From: JAJXWB01 sp965246795
GTDB lineage: Bacteria > Pseudomonadota > Alphaproteobacteria > Rhizobiales > Beijerinckiaceae
DNA: 64,000 nucleotides
Assembly (NCBI GenBank): GCA_965246795.1
Contig: CBDFFN010000006.1
Coordinates: forward strand, 62,001-126,000
Reading direction: 5' to 3'
The number at the start of each line of letters is the position of its first letter. Position 1 is the stretch's first letter. A model generated the notes under the pieces. The model was not told the DNA's origin. It did no database searches and saw only the letters and a list, made by a program, of their open reading frames with translations. Made by a program: the position numbers and the translations under genes. Shown one piece after another: positions 23,531 to 32,575 of the stretch.

Positions 23531-24760
23531 ATGGTCAAACGCATCGAGCGATGCCGGGTGAGCGGGTCGACGAATCTCGTTTCGGTGCTGTCGCTTGGCG
23601 ACCAGGCGCTGACCGGGGTCTTTCCGCCGAGTGCCCAGACGCCGGTCACGGTCGGTCCGCTCGAACTCGTGTGGTGCCCGGACTCCGGCCTCGTGCAACT
23701 CGCCCACGTCTACGAACCCGGCGAAATGTACGGTGACAATTACGGCTATCGCTCCGGGCTCAACGGCTCGATGGTGCGCCACCTCACGAGCAAGGTTGCG
23801 CATTTGGAGCGCGTTGCCGAGTTGCGGGCAGGGGATACGGTGCTCGACATCGGCTCGAACGATGCGACATCGCTGAAGGCCTACAAGACACCGTCGCTGA
23901 AGCGCATCGGCATCGATCCGACCGGTGCAAAGTTCCGGCAATATTATCCCGACGACATCAAGCTTGTGCCAGACTTCTTCTCCGCGAAAAACTTCGACGG
24001 CGTGTCGAAAGAACGCGCGAAGATCGTGACGTCGATCGCGATGTTCTACGACCTCGAAAACCCGGTGCAATTTTCACGCGAGATCGCTCAAGTACTCGCA
24101 CCCGATGGCATCTGGCACTTCGAGCAGAGCTACATGCCCTCGATGCTGCGCATGACGTCGTATGACACGATCTGTCACGAGCATGTCGAATATTACTCGC
24201 TCGCCGTCGTAAAGAAGATTCTCGACGCTGCCGGGATGAAAGTCCTTGACGTGCAGATGAACGCCGTGAACGGCGGCTCCTTCGCCGTCACCGCCGCGCA
24301 TAAAACTTCGACGCGTAAAGCCAACGACACGGTCGTCGACTGGCTGCTCGCACAGGAAGAGCGCATGGGGCTTGGCACGCCAAAACCTTATCGCGACTTC
24401 GAGGAGCGCGTGTTTCGCCACCGCGAGGACTTACGCCGCCTGCTGATCGCTTTGCGGGACGACGGCAAGAAAGTGCTCGGGCTCGGCGCTTCGACGAAAG
24501 GCAATGTCGTGCTGCAGTTCTGCGGCATCGGGCCAGATCTTGTGTCGGGCATCGCGGAGGTTAATGCCGACAAGTTCGGGCATGTCACGCCGGGCATGCA
24601 TATCCCCATCATCTCGGAGACCGAGGCGCGGGCGATGAAGCCCGACTATTTTCTCGTACTGCCCTGGCACTTCAAGGACGGTATCGTGCAGCGCGAAGCG
24701 GAGTTTCTGGCTGCCGGCGGAAAGATGATCTTTCCGTTTCCGGAGATCGAGATCGTTTGA
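23531..24760 (+). CDS. SAM-dependent C-methyltransferase (zinc-finger N-terminus)
   Basis: 409 residues from ATG 23531 (GAAGGA upstream). The architecture is that of sugar-type C-methyltransferases: an N-terminal Cys-containing zinc-ribbon-like part ('ERCRVSG', 'VWCPDSG'), a Rossmann SAM domain with 'VLDIGSNDATSLKAY' near residue 105 and 'SYDTICHEHVEYYSL' (the catalytic His/Glu region), and a C-terminal domain with 'KVLGLGASTKGNVVLQ'. Related enzymes methylate NDP-deoxysugars or similar metabolites. No sugar biosynthesis genes are adjacent, so the substrate is unknown. Divergent from glnB; convergent with eno across a long inverted repeat. Confidence 0.85.
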   Translation: MVKRIERCRVSGSTNLVSVLSLGDQALTGVFPPSAQTPVTVGPLELVWCPDSGLVQLAHVYEPGEMYGDNYGYRSGLNGSMVRHLTSKVAHLERVAELRAGDTVLDIGSNDATSLKAYKTPSLKRIGIDPTGAKFRQYYPDDIKLVPDFFSAKNFDGVSKERAKIVTSIAMFYDLENPVQFSREIAQVLAPDGIWHFEQSYMPSMLRMTSYDTICHEHVEYYSLAVVKKILDAAGMKVLDVQMNAVNGGSFAVTAAHKTSTRKANDTVVDWLLAQEERMGLGTPKPYRDFEERVFRHREDLRRLLIALRDDGKKVLGLGASTKGNVVLQFCGIGPDLVSGIAEVNADKFGHVTPGMHIPIISETEARAMKPDYFLVLPWHFKDGIVQREAEFLAAGGKMIFPFPEIEIV

Positions 24761-24761
24761 A

Positions 24762-24824
24762 GGACCGCGAGCCTCCCGGCTCGCAGTCTTCAAGTGACTT
24801 GGCGAGCCTGGAGGCTCGCGGTCC
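24762..24824. repeat. Long inverted repeat between convergent genes
   Basis: GGACCGCGAGCCTCC at 24762-24776 is the exact reverse complement of 24810-24824, with further pairing inside (CGGCTCGC with GGCGAGCC). No T run follows on either strand. It may serve as a bidirectional hairpin terminator for the methyltransferase and eno, or be a copy of a dispersed palindromic repeat. Confidence 0.7.
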
Positions 24825-24827
24825 GCT

Positions 24828-26108
24828 TTATCGCCCCTTGAGCGCCCGCCGTCCGGCATAGCGCGCCTGCGAACCAAGCTCTTCCTCGATACGGATGAGC
24901 TGGTTGTATTTCGCCAGCCGGTCCGAACGCGCGAGCGAGCCCGTCTTGATTTGCCCGCAGTTCGTGGCCACCGCGAGATCGGCGATCGTGGCATCTTCCG
25001 TCTCGCCGGAACGATGCGACATGACCGCTGTGTAGCCCGCGCGTTGCGCCATTTCGACGGCGGCAAGAGTCTCCGTCAGCGTGCCGATCTGATTGACCTT
25101 CACGAGGATTGAATTGGCGACACCCTTGTCGATGCCTTCCGACAGGCGCGTCACGTTAGTGACGAAGAGATCGTCGCCGACGAGCTGACACTTTGCGCCG
25201 ATCTTGTCGGTCAGCGCTTTCCAGCCGTCCCAATCGTCCTCGGCCATCCCGTCCTCGATCGAGACGATCGGGTAGGTGTCGACGAGTTTTGCGAGATAAT
25301 CGACCTGCTGCTCGATTGTACGTTTTCGACCTTCGCCTTCGTAGTCGTAGACACCATCCTTGAAGAATTCCGTCGCGGCGCAGTCGAGACCGAGGAACAC
25401 GTCATCACCGGGCTTGAAGCCGGCCTGCCGGATCGCCTCGAGACAGAAATCGAGCGCGGCTTCCGCCGACGGCAAGTTCGGCGCAAAGCCGCCTTCGTCA
25501 CCGACGTTCGTGTTATGGCCGGCCTTCTTTAGTGCCGCCTTCAGCACGTGGAAGATTTCCGCACCCCAGCGCACAGCTTCCGCGATCGAGTCGGCGCCGG
25601 TCGGCAGCACCATGAATTCCTGGAAGTCGATGGGATTGTCGGCATGCATGCCGCCGTTGACGATGTTCATCATCGGCACCGGCAAGACGCGGGCATGGAC
25701 ACCGCCCACATAGCGCCACAGCGGCAGACCGGACGCGTCGGCCGCGGCCTTGGCGATCGCCATAGACACGCCAAGAATACTGTTCGCGCCGAGCTTCTTC
25801 TTGTTATGCGTCCCGTCGAGCGCGATCATCGCCTCGTCGACCGCGACTTGGTCCTCGGCTTCGTAGCCGCAGATCGCATCGGCGATCGTCGTGTTGACGG
25901 CCTCGACCGCCTTGCGAACGCCCTTACCGCCGTAGCGCGACTTGTCGCCGTCACGCAGTTCGACGGCTTCGTGCGCGCCGGTCGATGCGCCGGAGGGGAC
26001 AGCCGCGCGGCCTGCAGCGCCGCCTTCCAACGTCACCTCGACCTCTATGGTCGGGTTACCGCGCGAATCGAGGATCTCGCGCGCGTGAATATCGATGATT
26101 TCGGTCAT
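24828..26108 (-). CDS. eno: Enolase
   Basis: 426 residues. Signatures include 'IHAREILDSRGNPT', 'SGASTGAHEAVELRDGD', the signature 'LVKVNQIGTLTET' and 'SHRSGETED' with the catalytic and metal-binding residues. It interconverts 2-phosphoglycerate and phosphoenolpyruvate. The start at 26108 gives the conserved MTEIIDIHA beginning; upstream codons in frame look non-coding. A palindromic REP-like element lies upstream at 26164-26217. Confidence 0.98.
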   Translation of the reverse strand: MTEIIDIHAREILDSRGNPTIEVEVTLEGGAAGRAAVPSGASTGAHEAVELRDGDKSRYGGKGVRKAVEAVNTTIADAICGYEAEDQVAVDEAMIALDGTHNKKKLGANSILGVSMAIAKAAADASGLPLWRYVGGVHARVLPVPMMNIVNGGMHADNPIDFQEFMVLPTGADSIAEAVRWGAEIFHVLKAALKKAGHNTNVGDEGGFAPNLPSAEAALDFCLEAIRQAGFKPGDDVFLGLDCAATEFFKDGVYDYEGEGRKRTIEQQVDYLAKLVDTYPIVSIEDGMAEDDWDGWKALTDKIGAKCQLVGDDLFVTNVTRLSEGIDKGVANSILVKVNQIGTLTETLAAVEMAQRAGYTAVMSHRSGETEDATIADLAVATNCGQIKTGSLARSDRLAKYNQLIRIEEELGSQARYAGRRALKGR

Positions 26109-26163
26109 GTCGCATCCGTGGCTGCGGCCGCAGGGTGGCACGGCCGCGAAAACGGTGCGGTTC

Positions 26164-26217
26164 TAGAGCATGTCCCGCCGAAGTGGTATCCGGTTCAGCG
26201 ACAAGGACATGCTCAAA
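26164..26217. repeat. Dispersed palindromic (REP-like) element, copy 3
   Basis: GAGCATGTCC (26166-26175) and GGACATGCTC (26205-26214) form a perfect 10-bp inverted repeat around a core with CCGAAGTGG and CCGGTTCAGCG. This is the best-preserved copy in the window. It lies in the eno upstream region, between two minus-strand genes. Confidence 0.8.
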
Positions 26218-26248
26218 AAGATTGCCGGCCTTTTGACAGAGCGAGATG

Positions 26249-26920
26249 TCAGCGAGCCGCGGTGACGGCCGGCTTTGCGAGCTGCGCCTCGATATCGAGC
26301 TGCTCAAGGGTACGCGGACCAACGAAGTCGCGAACCGGCATGATCGTCTGGATCGTCGTATTCGGCGTACGCAGCGAACTCACTTGTTCGAGCGCGAGCA
26401 GATCGCGCTTCTCGCCCTTCAGGCCCGAAGCGGAATTGATGGCGACGAAAGACTTCGCGCCGTGGTCGCTGCCGCCCTGATAAACGAGGAAGCCCTTTTC
26501 GGTGACGACGACGTCGCCGGAGCGGAGCGTCTTGTCCTTGGCGAAATAGGCGACCGATCCACGCGGCGCATCGTCAGTCGGAGCGACCGCCGTCTGGCGA
26601 CCGGCCGAACCGCTGGCGCCCTCGTGCTTGGCACGCGGCGCGGCGCGGCGACGCATCTCTCGCTGCAAGCTCGGGTCGTTCGGGTCGAGCGTTCCTTCGC
26701 CATACCCGGAGGCAGGCTGACGCTGATAGCCGTTGCCGAAGAAATTGTTCTGCCGGCCGAAATCGCGCTCGTAGGCCGAGCGGCCTTCGCGCGGCTGCGG
26801 AGCGCCTCCGCCAAATAGCGACTCAAAAAAGCCCTGAGCGGACGCGGCGGACGTGCCGATCGCGGCGGTCGCGACACCCGCGACCAAAATCGTGCGGAAG
26901 AGCTTCAGTGGCGTGTTCAT
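26249..26920 (-). CDS. Secreted hypothetical protein, proline/arginine-rich
   Basis: 223 residues from ATG 26920. An N-terminal signal peptide is clear (basic start, 'TILVAGVATAAIGTSAASA', cleavage near residue 29), followed by a short 'GFFESLFGG' segment common in alphaproteobacterial envelope proteins with unknown roles. A disordered Gln/Arg-rich region spans about 40-110, and a compact C-terminal part contains 'GDVVVTEKGFLVYQGG'. No catalytic motif is seen. A strong hairpin lies in its leader at 26953-26982. Confidence 0.7.
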   Translation of the reverse strand: MNTPLKLFRTILVAGVATAAIGTSAASAQGFFESLFGGGAPQPREGRSAYERDFGRQNNFFGNGYQRQPASGYGEGTLDPNDPSLQREMRRRAAPRAKHEGASGSAGRQTAVAPTDDAPRGSVAYFAKDKTLRSGDVVVTEKGFLVYQGGSDHGAKSFVAINSASGLKGEKRDLLALEQVSSLRTPNTTIQTIMPVRDFVGPRTLEQLDIEAQLAKPAVTAAR

Positions 26921-27222
26921 CTTGATTCCCCGGTCCCCTTGAGCACTCAACACGCCGCTTGGCACTTGGTTGCCTAGCGGCGGGAGCGCCGATGCAATCC
27001 CTTAGTTACGGTGAGTACGGGCGGTGCATTTCAGCGGCGTGTCGCGCGCACCTTGTGACCGCGTCGCAACAGAGTGAATTGTTTCGGACGGTTTCGCCGA
27101 ACCGGCCAAGCGGAGCCGCTATTCAGCCATAAACCCCACGCTAAACGGAGCCATAGGGCACGTCGCACAGCCCCCGTGACGGGACGGGCGGTCGGAGAAT
27201 GCGACGGCGGTTTTGGGTGGTC
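26921..27222. other. Divergent intergenic region before ilvD
   Basis: This 302-bp gap separates the secreted protein gene (minus) from ilvD (plus). Apart from the hairpin at 26953-26982 nothing is recognised: no attenuator peptide for branched-chain amino acids and no clear promoter boxes. Confidence 0.5.
26953..26982. promoter_or_regulatory. Hairpin in the leader of the secreted protein gene
   Basis: CGCCGCT and AGCGGCG (7 bp) enclose a second pair GGCA/TGCC, giving a two-part stem 33 bases upstream of the minus-strand start at 26920. It could be an operator or an RNA hairpin. No T run follows, so it is not a simple terminator. Confidence 0.35.
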
Positions 27223-28953
27223 ATGGACGCGCGCGTTTTCGATAAAGCGAAACTTCCGAGCCGGTATGTCACCGAGGGGCCGACGCGCGCACCGCATCGC
27301 TCATATCTCTACGCGATGGGCCTGACCCGCGAGCAGATTCATCAGCCGCTCGTCGGCGTGGCCTCCTGCTGGAACGAGGCGGCGCCCTGCAACATCGCCC
27401 TCATGCGCCAGGCGCAGGCTGTGAAGAAGGGCGTTGCGGCCGCCAACGGTACGGCGCGCGAATTCTGCACCATCACCGTCACCGATGGCATCGCGATGGG
27501 CCATCAGGGCATGAAGGCGTCTCTCGTGTCGCGCGAAGTCATTGCCGATTCTGTCGAGCTCACGATGCGCGGCCATTGCTACGACGCGTTGGTCGGCCTC
27601 GCTGGTTGCGACAAGTCGCTGCCCGGCATGATGATGTCGATGCTGCGCCTCAACGTGCCGTCCATCTTCATCTACGGCGGCTCGATTCTGCCCGGCAATT
27701 TCCGCGGCCAGCAGGTCACGGTGCAGGACCTTTTCGAAGCGGTCGGCAAGCATTCCGTCGGCGACATGTCGGACGACGATCTCGACGAGCTCGAAAGCGT
27801 TGCCTGTCCGTCGGCCGGCGCGTGCGGTGCGCAGTTCACCGCCAATACGATGGCGACCGTCTCAGAGGCCATCGGCCTCGCGCTGCCCTATTCGGCCGGC
27901 GCGCCGGCGCCTTACGAAATCCGCGACCGCTTCTGCATGACGGCGGGCGAAATGGTGATGGAGCTGCTCGCGCGAAACATCCGTCCGCGCGACATCTGCA
28001 CACGCAAGGCATTCGAGAATGCCGCGACCGTCGTCGCCGCAACCGGCGGCTCGACGAATGCTGCGCTGCATCTGCCCGCGATGGCGCATGAATGCGGGAT
28101 CGACTTCGACCTGTTCGAGGTCGCCGAAATTTTCCGCAAGACGCCATACATCGCCGACCTGAAGCCGGGCGGAAAATACGTCGCCAAGGACATGTTCGAG
28201 GCCGGCGGCATTCCGCTGCTCATGAAGACACTGCTCGACAATGGCTTCCTGCACGGCGACTGCATGACGGTCACGGGCCGCACCATCGCCGAGAACATGG
28301 AAAAGGTGCGCTGGAATCCTGACCAGGACGTTGTCTGGCCGGCCAACAAGCCGATCACGAAAACAGGCGGTGTTGTCGGTCTCAAGGGCAATCTCGCGCC
28401 GGAAGGCGCGATTGTGAAGATCGCCGGCATGGACCAGGACAAGCTCGCCTTCACCGGCCCCGCGCGCTGCTTCGACAGCGAGGAGCTGGCCTTCGAGGCC
28501 GTCGCCAAGCGCACCTACAAGGAAGGCGAAGTTCTCGTCATCCGTTACGAGGGGCCGCGCGGCGGCCCAGGCATGCGCGAAATGCTGTCGACCACGGGCG
28601 CGCTCTACGGGCAGGGAATGAGCGGCAAGGTTGCGCTCATCACCGATGGTCGCTTCTCCGGTGCGACGCGCGGTTTCTGCATCGGCCATGTCGGGCCGGA
28701 GGCTGCGGTCGGCGGACCGATCGGCCTGCTGCGCGATGGCGACATGATCACCGTCGACGCCGTGAAGGGCACGATCGACGTCGCGTTGTCGGAGGCCGAA
28801 CTCGCCGAGCGCGCCAAGTCTTGGAAGCCGCGAGAGACGGACTACGCATCCGGCGCGATCTGGAAATACGCGCAGGGCGTCGGCTCTGCGGTGAAGGGCG
28901 CCGTCACCCATCCGGGTGGGGCAGCCGAGAAGCATGTCTATGCGGACATCTAG
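27223..28953 (+). CDS. ilvD: Dihydroxy-acid dehydratase
   Basis: 576 residues from ATG 27223. Iron-sulfur ligand cysteines are in 'ASCWNEAAPCN', 'GCDKSLPGM' and 'CPSAGACGAQFTANTM', as in IlvD/Edd enzymes; 'GRFSGATRGFCIGHV' is the C-terminal signature. It forms 2-keto acids from dihydroxy acids, the step shared by valine, isoleucine and leucine synthesis. The length and the 'GSILPGNF' region fit the short IlvD group. Its last 20 bases overlap the start of the ExoR-like gene, so the two are probably cotranscribed. Confidence 0.96.
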   Translation: MDARVFDKAKLPSRYVTEGPTRAPHRSYLYAMGLTREQIHQPLVGVASCWNEAAPCNIALMRQAQAVKKGVAAANGTAREFCTITVTDGIAMGHQGMKASLVSREVIADSVELTMRGHCYDALVGLAGCDKSLPGMMMSMLRLNVPSIFIYGGSILPGNFRGQQVTVQDLFEAVGKHSVGDMSDDDLDELESVACPSAGACGAQFTANTMATVSEAIGLALPYSAGAPAPYEIRDRFCMTAGEMVMELLARNIRPRDICTRKAFENAATVVAATGGSTNAALHLPAMAHECGIDFDLFEVAEIFRKTPYIADLKPGGKYVAKDMFEAGGIPLLMKTLLDNGFLHGDCMTVTGRTIAENMEKVRWNPDQDVVWPANKPITKTGGVVGLKGNLAPEGAIVKIAGMDQDKLAFTGPARCFDSEELAFEAVAKRTYKEGEVLVIRYEGPRGGPGMREMLSTTGALYGQGMSGKVALITDGRFSGATRGFCIGHVGPEAAVGGPIGLLRDGDMITVDAVKGTIDVALSEAELAERAKSWKPRETDYASGAIWKYAQGVGSAVKGAVTHPGGAAEKHVYADI

Positions 28954-29767
28954 CCGCCTTCCCCTCATCCTCGCGCTCGGGCTGGCCTTCGCCGGCCCTG
29001 CGGCGGCGTTCGACGTCGAGCGGGACGCTGTGGCGGCGGCGAAGCCGATCACTGGCGCGTGGCGCGACGCTCAGCAGGCTTTGCGCGACGGCATCGAGTC
29101 GCTGAAGTCCGGCAACACACGCAATTCCGTCGATGCGCTGACCTATGCTGCACAGGGCGGCGAGACGCTGGCACGCTGGAAGCTCGGCAAGATGTACGCG
29201 GCCGGCGATGGCGTCGCCGCCGACGACTGGAAGGCGTACCAGTATTTCCAAGCCATCGTGCAGAGCTACGACGAGGACGTCGCGCCGCAGCGCGATCTGC
29301 CGGCGATCGCCAGCGCCTTCGTCGCGGTCGGTGTCTACAGCCTCAATGGAATGCCCGAGCGCAATGTCGCGGCCGATCCCGGCCGTGCGCATCAGATGTT
29401 CCAGTATGCCGCGACGAATTTCGGCGACCCGAATGCGCAGTATAATCTCGCGCGCATCTATCTCGATGGCGCCGGTGTTGCGAAAGATCCGCGACAGGCG
29501 GCGCGCTGGCTGCGGCTCGCTTGCGCCAAGGCCCATGCGCCGTCGCAGGCTCTGCTCGGACATCTGCTGTTCAACGGCGCCGAGGGCGTGTCGCGCAACC
29601 GCGCACGCGGGCTGATGTATCTGACGCTCGCGCGTGAATCGGCGCTCGATCCCGCCAAGGACGGCTGGATCGTCGACCTCTACGACAAGGCGATGCGCGC
29701 GGCGAGCGAGAACGACAGGCAGTCGGCGCTGGCTTCGCTCGAAGGCTGGCTGAAGAACCGGGACTGA
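28934..29767 (+). CDS. exoR: ExoR-like periplasmic Sel1-repeat protein
   Basis: 277 residues with a signal peptide (hydrophobic 'LPLILALGLAFAGPAAA'). The rest is Sel1-like helical repeats ('GETLARWKLGKMYAAGDGVA', 'FGDPNAQYNLARIYLDGAGV', 'APSQALLGHLLFNGAEG'). Size, repeat spacing and the 'FDVERD' start of the mature part resemble ExoR, the periplasmic inhibitor of the ExoS-ChvI system that controls exopolysaccharide and motility in rhizobia. ExoS and ChvI are not in the window. The start is ATG 28934 or 28940, inside the ilvD end. Function by homology only. Confidence 0.7.
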   Translation: MSMRTSSRLPLILALGLAFAGPAAAFDVERDAVAAAKPITGAWRDAQQALRDGIESLKSGNTRNSVDALTYAAQGGETLARWKLGKMYAAGDGVAADDWKAYQYFQAIVQSYDEDVAPQRDLPAIASAFVAVGVYSLNGMPERNVAADPGRAHQMFQYAATNFGDPNAQYNLARIYLDGAGVAKDPRQAARWLRLACAKAHAPSQALLGHLLFNGAEGVSRNRARGLMYLTLARESALDPAKDGWIVDLYDKAMRAASENDRQSALASLEGWLKNRD

Positions 29768-29770
29768 TAC

Positions 29771-30574
29771 GTGAAAGGGGCTGGGCGCATCGTAGCCGGC
29801 ATCGGCGGCTGGACCTTCGATCCGTGGCGCGAGACGTTTTACCCCTCCGATCTGAAGAAGGGTCGCGAGCTCGAATATGCGAGCCGCAAGGTCACGTCGA
29901 TCGAGATCAACGGCACATTCTACCGCACGCAGACGCCCGCGACCTATCGCAAATGGGCCGACGAGACGCCGGACGATTTCATCTTTTCGGTGAAGGCGCA
30001 TCGCGTCACGACAAACCGCAAAGACCTCGGCGAGGCGAAAGCGTCGATCGACAGTTTCCTCGGCAGCGGCGTGCTGGAACTCGGACCGAAACTCGGGCCG
30101 ATCCTGTGGCAACTCGCGCCGACGAAGAAATTCGACGCGGCGCAGATCGAGGCGTTTCTTGAACATTTGCCCGCGGAGAAAGACGGCACGCGGCTGCGCC
30201 ACGCGATGGAAGTGCGGCACGAGAGTTTTCGCGATCAGAAGTTTGTGGAGTTGATGCAGGCGGCGGGCGTTGCGATCGTCTTCGCCGACAGCGAAAAATA
30301 TCCCGAATTTCTCGATGTCACCGCCGACTTTGTGTATCTGCGGCTCGAAAGCGCGCAGGCGGATATCGACACCGGATATTCGAAAGACGACATTGCGCTT
30401 TGGTCGAAGCGCGTCTTGGTGTGGGCGTCTGGCGGCGTGCCCGACGACCTCACGCGTATCGCCGCGAAGGCACCGTCGAAGAAAGCGCGCGATTGTTTCG
30501 TCTACGCGATCAACGGCGCCAAGGAACGCGCGCCGGCGGCTGCGATGGCGTTGATCGCGACGTTCGCGAAGTAG
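29771..30574 (+). CDS. DUF72 (YecE-like) protein
   Basis: 267 residues from a GTG start. The DUF72 TIM-barrel signature is clear: 'GIGGWTFDPWRETFYP' near the N-terminus, 'EINGTFYR', 'FSVKAHRVTT', 'ILWQLAP' and 'MEVRHESF'. The biochemical role of the family is not established; a link to nucleic-acid or radiation functions has been suggested for relatives. The start lies three bases after the ExoR-like stop, so it may share that transcript. Confidence 0.88.
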   Translation: MKGAGRIVAGIGGWTFDPWRETFYPSDLKKGRELEYASRKVTSIEINGTFYRTQTPATYRKWADETPDDFIFSVKAHRVTTNRKDLGEAKASIDSFLGSGVLELGPKLGPILWQLAPTKKFDAAQIEAFLEHLPAEKDGTRLRHAMEVRHESFRDQKFVELMQAAGVAIVFADSEKYPEFLDVTADFVYLRLESAQADIDTGYSKDDIALWSKRVLVWASGGVPDDLTRIAAKAPSKKARDCFVYAINGAKERAPAAAMALIATFAK

Positions 30575-31276
30575 CTAAAGCTTCTGGCCGATTCCTTTCG
30601 GCGCGGGTCTCGCACGAATATCCTTCGTCGAGATCGCATAGTCTGCACCACGCGGTGGCGTCGGCGTGAAAGTCACCGGGACCACGATGTCACGGCTGCA
30701 GGCACGCAGCGTCCACTCTTCCGTCCAGGGTTTCCGTCCGTCTGTCGGTGGGATGCCGCCATCGCCTTCGCGTGCAACGACCTGCGTGTCGGTCACGAAA
30801 GCCTTCTCGCAATTGTCAGGCGCGGCTGTCTTCGCTGCCACGCGCACCGCGGGCAGCGTGTCGTTCTGCAGCTTCGCATCTGCGATCGAAGTGCCGACGA
30901 GTCGCGCAAGCCGCGCGATGTTCATGCCGCGCGCGATGCTGAAGACATGATGCAGCCGCGTCTCACCGCAGGCGGTGACGGATTCCGATTCCGTCCACGC
31001 GCCTGTCAGCGACTTCAGTGCCGCGCCGTCGCGTACGATCTGGATCGGCTCCTGAATCTTGATCGTCACCTTCGGATCGAGCGTCACGTCGGCACAGTCG
31101 AACCAGGCGCTCGCCTGTTTGCGTAGCGCGTTGCTGACGGCCTGCCGGTTCGCCGGCGATTTCACATAGGCGGCGAAGTCCGGCGTCATCGGGATCGTTT
31201 GCGCCAGGGCGTCGTCACCGAAAGCGAGCGGTAGGACGGCAACAAACGCAATCGCGATGCAGGAGACGTGCTTCAT
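30575..31276 (-). CDS. Secreted hypothetical protein
   Basis: 233 residues with a signal peptide ('CIAIAFVAVLPLAFGDDALA', mature from about residue 26). The mature domain has four Cys spaced over its length, consistent with disulfides (in 'FDCADV', 'TACGET', 'DNCEKA' and 'RACSRD'), and mostly beta sequence. No family is recognised. Its start overlaps the xthA stop by four bases (ATGA), so it is translationally coupled to the exonuclease gene. A periplasmic role is inferred; nothing more specific can be said. Confidence 0.65.
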   Translation of the reverse strand: MKHVSCIAIAFVAVLPLAFGDDALAQTIPMTPDFAAYVKSPANRQAVSNALRKQASAWFDCADVTLDPKVTIKIQEPIQIVRDGAALKSLTGAWTESESVTACGETRLHHVFSIARGMNIARLARLVGTSIADAKLQNDTLPAVRVAAKTAAPDNCEKAFVTDTQVVAREGDGGIPPTDGRKPWTEEWTLRACSRDIVVPVTFTPTPPRGADYAISTKDIRARPAPKGIGQKL

Positions 31277-32049
31277 GTCAGCTCCACCCGGATCGGCACA
31301 TGGTCGGACGGCTTGTCCTTCGCGCGCTGCGCCTTGTCGATGGCGACGGATGCCAGCCGGTCCGCGGCGCGCGGCGACAACAGGCAATGGTCGATGCGAA
31401 GCCCGAGATTCTTTTGCCAGGCGCCGGCCTGATAATCCCAGAACGTGTAGAGGCCCGCCTCGTCCGACACAGCGCGCAATGCATCGATGTATCCAAGCGC
31501 CAACAGCATCCGGAATTTCTCGCGCGTCTCAAGTCGAAAGAGCGCGTCGCGTGTCCAGTTCGACGGATCGTAAACGTCGCGCGCGTCGGGCAAGACATTG
31601 TAGTCACCCGCGAGAACGGTCGGTTCTTCAAGCGCGAGCAGGCCTTCGGCGTGACGGATCAGCCGATCCATCCACGCGAGCTTGTAGGGGAATTTGTCGC
31701 TGTCGGCAGGGTTGCCGTTCGGAAGATAGATCGATGCCACGCGCACAACGCCCGCATCATCCGGCACGATCGCCTCGATGTAGCGGGACTGGGTATCTTC
31801 GTCGTCGCCGGGCAGGCCACGGGTCACCTCGATCGGCCGCTTCGAGAGGATCGCGACGCCGTTGAAACCCTTCTGCCCGTGCACGGCGCAATTGTAACCG
31901 GCGCTCTCGATCTCTAGCCGCGGAAACTGCTCGTCCTGACACTTGATCTCCTGCAGGCACAACACGTCCGGCGAGACCTCAGAGAGGTAGGAGAGCAGGT
32001 GCGGCAGGCGGAGGCGGACGGAATTGACGTTCCAGGTGGCGATACGCAT
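31273..32049 (-). CDS. xthA: Exodeoxyribonuclease III
   Basis: 258 residues. The start MRIATWNVNSVR, 'CLQEIKCQD' with catalytic Glu, 'GFNGVAILSK', 'LAGDYNVLP' with Asp/Asn, 'DHCLLS' and 'SDHVPI' with the catalytic Asp-His are all in place. It is an AP endonuclease and 3'-5' exonuclease for base excision repair. The start codon at 32049 is fixed by the conserved beginning. The downstream secreted-protein gene overlaps its stop; the CinA-type gene diverges 44 bases away. Confidence 0.95.
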   Translation of the reverse strand: MRIATWNVNSVRLRLPHLLSYLSEVSPDVLCLQEIKCQDEQFPRLEIESAGYNCAVHGQKGFNGVAILSKRPIEVTRGLPGDDEDTQSRYIEAIVPDDAGVVRVASIYLPNGNPADSDKFPYKLAWMDRLIRHAEGLLALEEPTVLAGDYNVLPDARDVYDPSNWTRDALFRLETREKFRMLLALGYIDALRAVSDEAGLYTFWDYQAGAWQKNLGLRIDHCLLSPRAADRLASVAIDKAQRAKDKPSDHVPIRVELT

Positions 32050-32093
32050 GCGGGCAGGATAGCAAAGCGCCGAAGATTTCACATGGGAGCGAT

Positions 32094-32570
32094 ATGACCG
32101 ATCTCGAAGACCTCGCAGCACGCGTCGCCGTTCGTTTGATCGCGCGCAAGGAGACGATCGCCGTCGCTGAGACATCGGCCGGCGGGCTGATCGCGGCGGC
32201 GCTGCTCGCGGTGCCGGGTGCATCAGCCTATTTTCGCGGTGGGGTCGTGCCTTACAGCGCGCGGGCGCGCGCCTTCCTTAACATCACGCGTGACGACATG
32301 GAGGGCTTGCGGTCCTCCTCAGAGCCTTATGCGCAACTGCTGGCGGACCGGTCGCGCGAGTTGCTCCACGCGACGTGGGGATTGGCCGAAACCGGCGCGG
32401 CCGGCCCGACAGGCAACCGCTACGGCGATGCGGCAGGCCACACTTGCCTGGCCGTCAGCGGGCCTGTGCGCGTCGTGCAAACGCTGGAGACCGGCGATGC
32501 CGACCGTGCTGCAAACATGACGCGCTTCGCAATCGCGGCGCTGACGCTGCTCGAAGAGGCGCTGGCGTAG
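32094..32570 (+). CDS. Stand-alone CinA C-terminal domain (NMN amidohydrolase type)
   Basis: The 158-residue protein corresponds only to the C-terminal domain of CinA (PncC family): 'AVAETSAGGLIAAAL', 'FRGGVVPYS', and 'AETGAAGPTGNRYGDAAG' which forms the active-site loop. The domain deamidates nicotinamide mononucleotide in characterised members. No MoaB-like N-terminal domain is present. It is followed five bases later by the AEC transporter gene, so the two are likely one unit. Confidence 0.88.
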   Translation: MTDLEDLAARVAVRLIARKETIAVAETSAGGLIAAALLAVPGASAYFRGGVVPYSARARAFLNITRDDMEGLRSSSEPYAQLLADRSRELLHATWGLAETGAAGPTGNRYGDAAGHTCLAVSGPVRVVQTLETGDADRAANMTRFAIAALTLLEEALA

Positions 32571-32575
32571 GCCTT

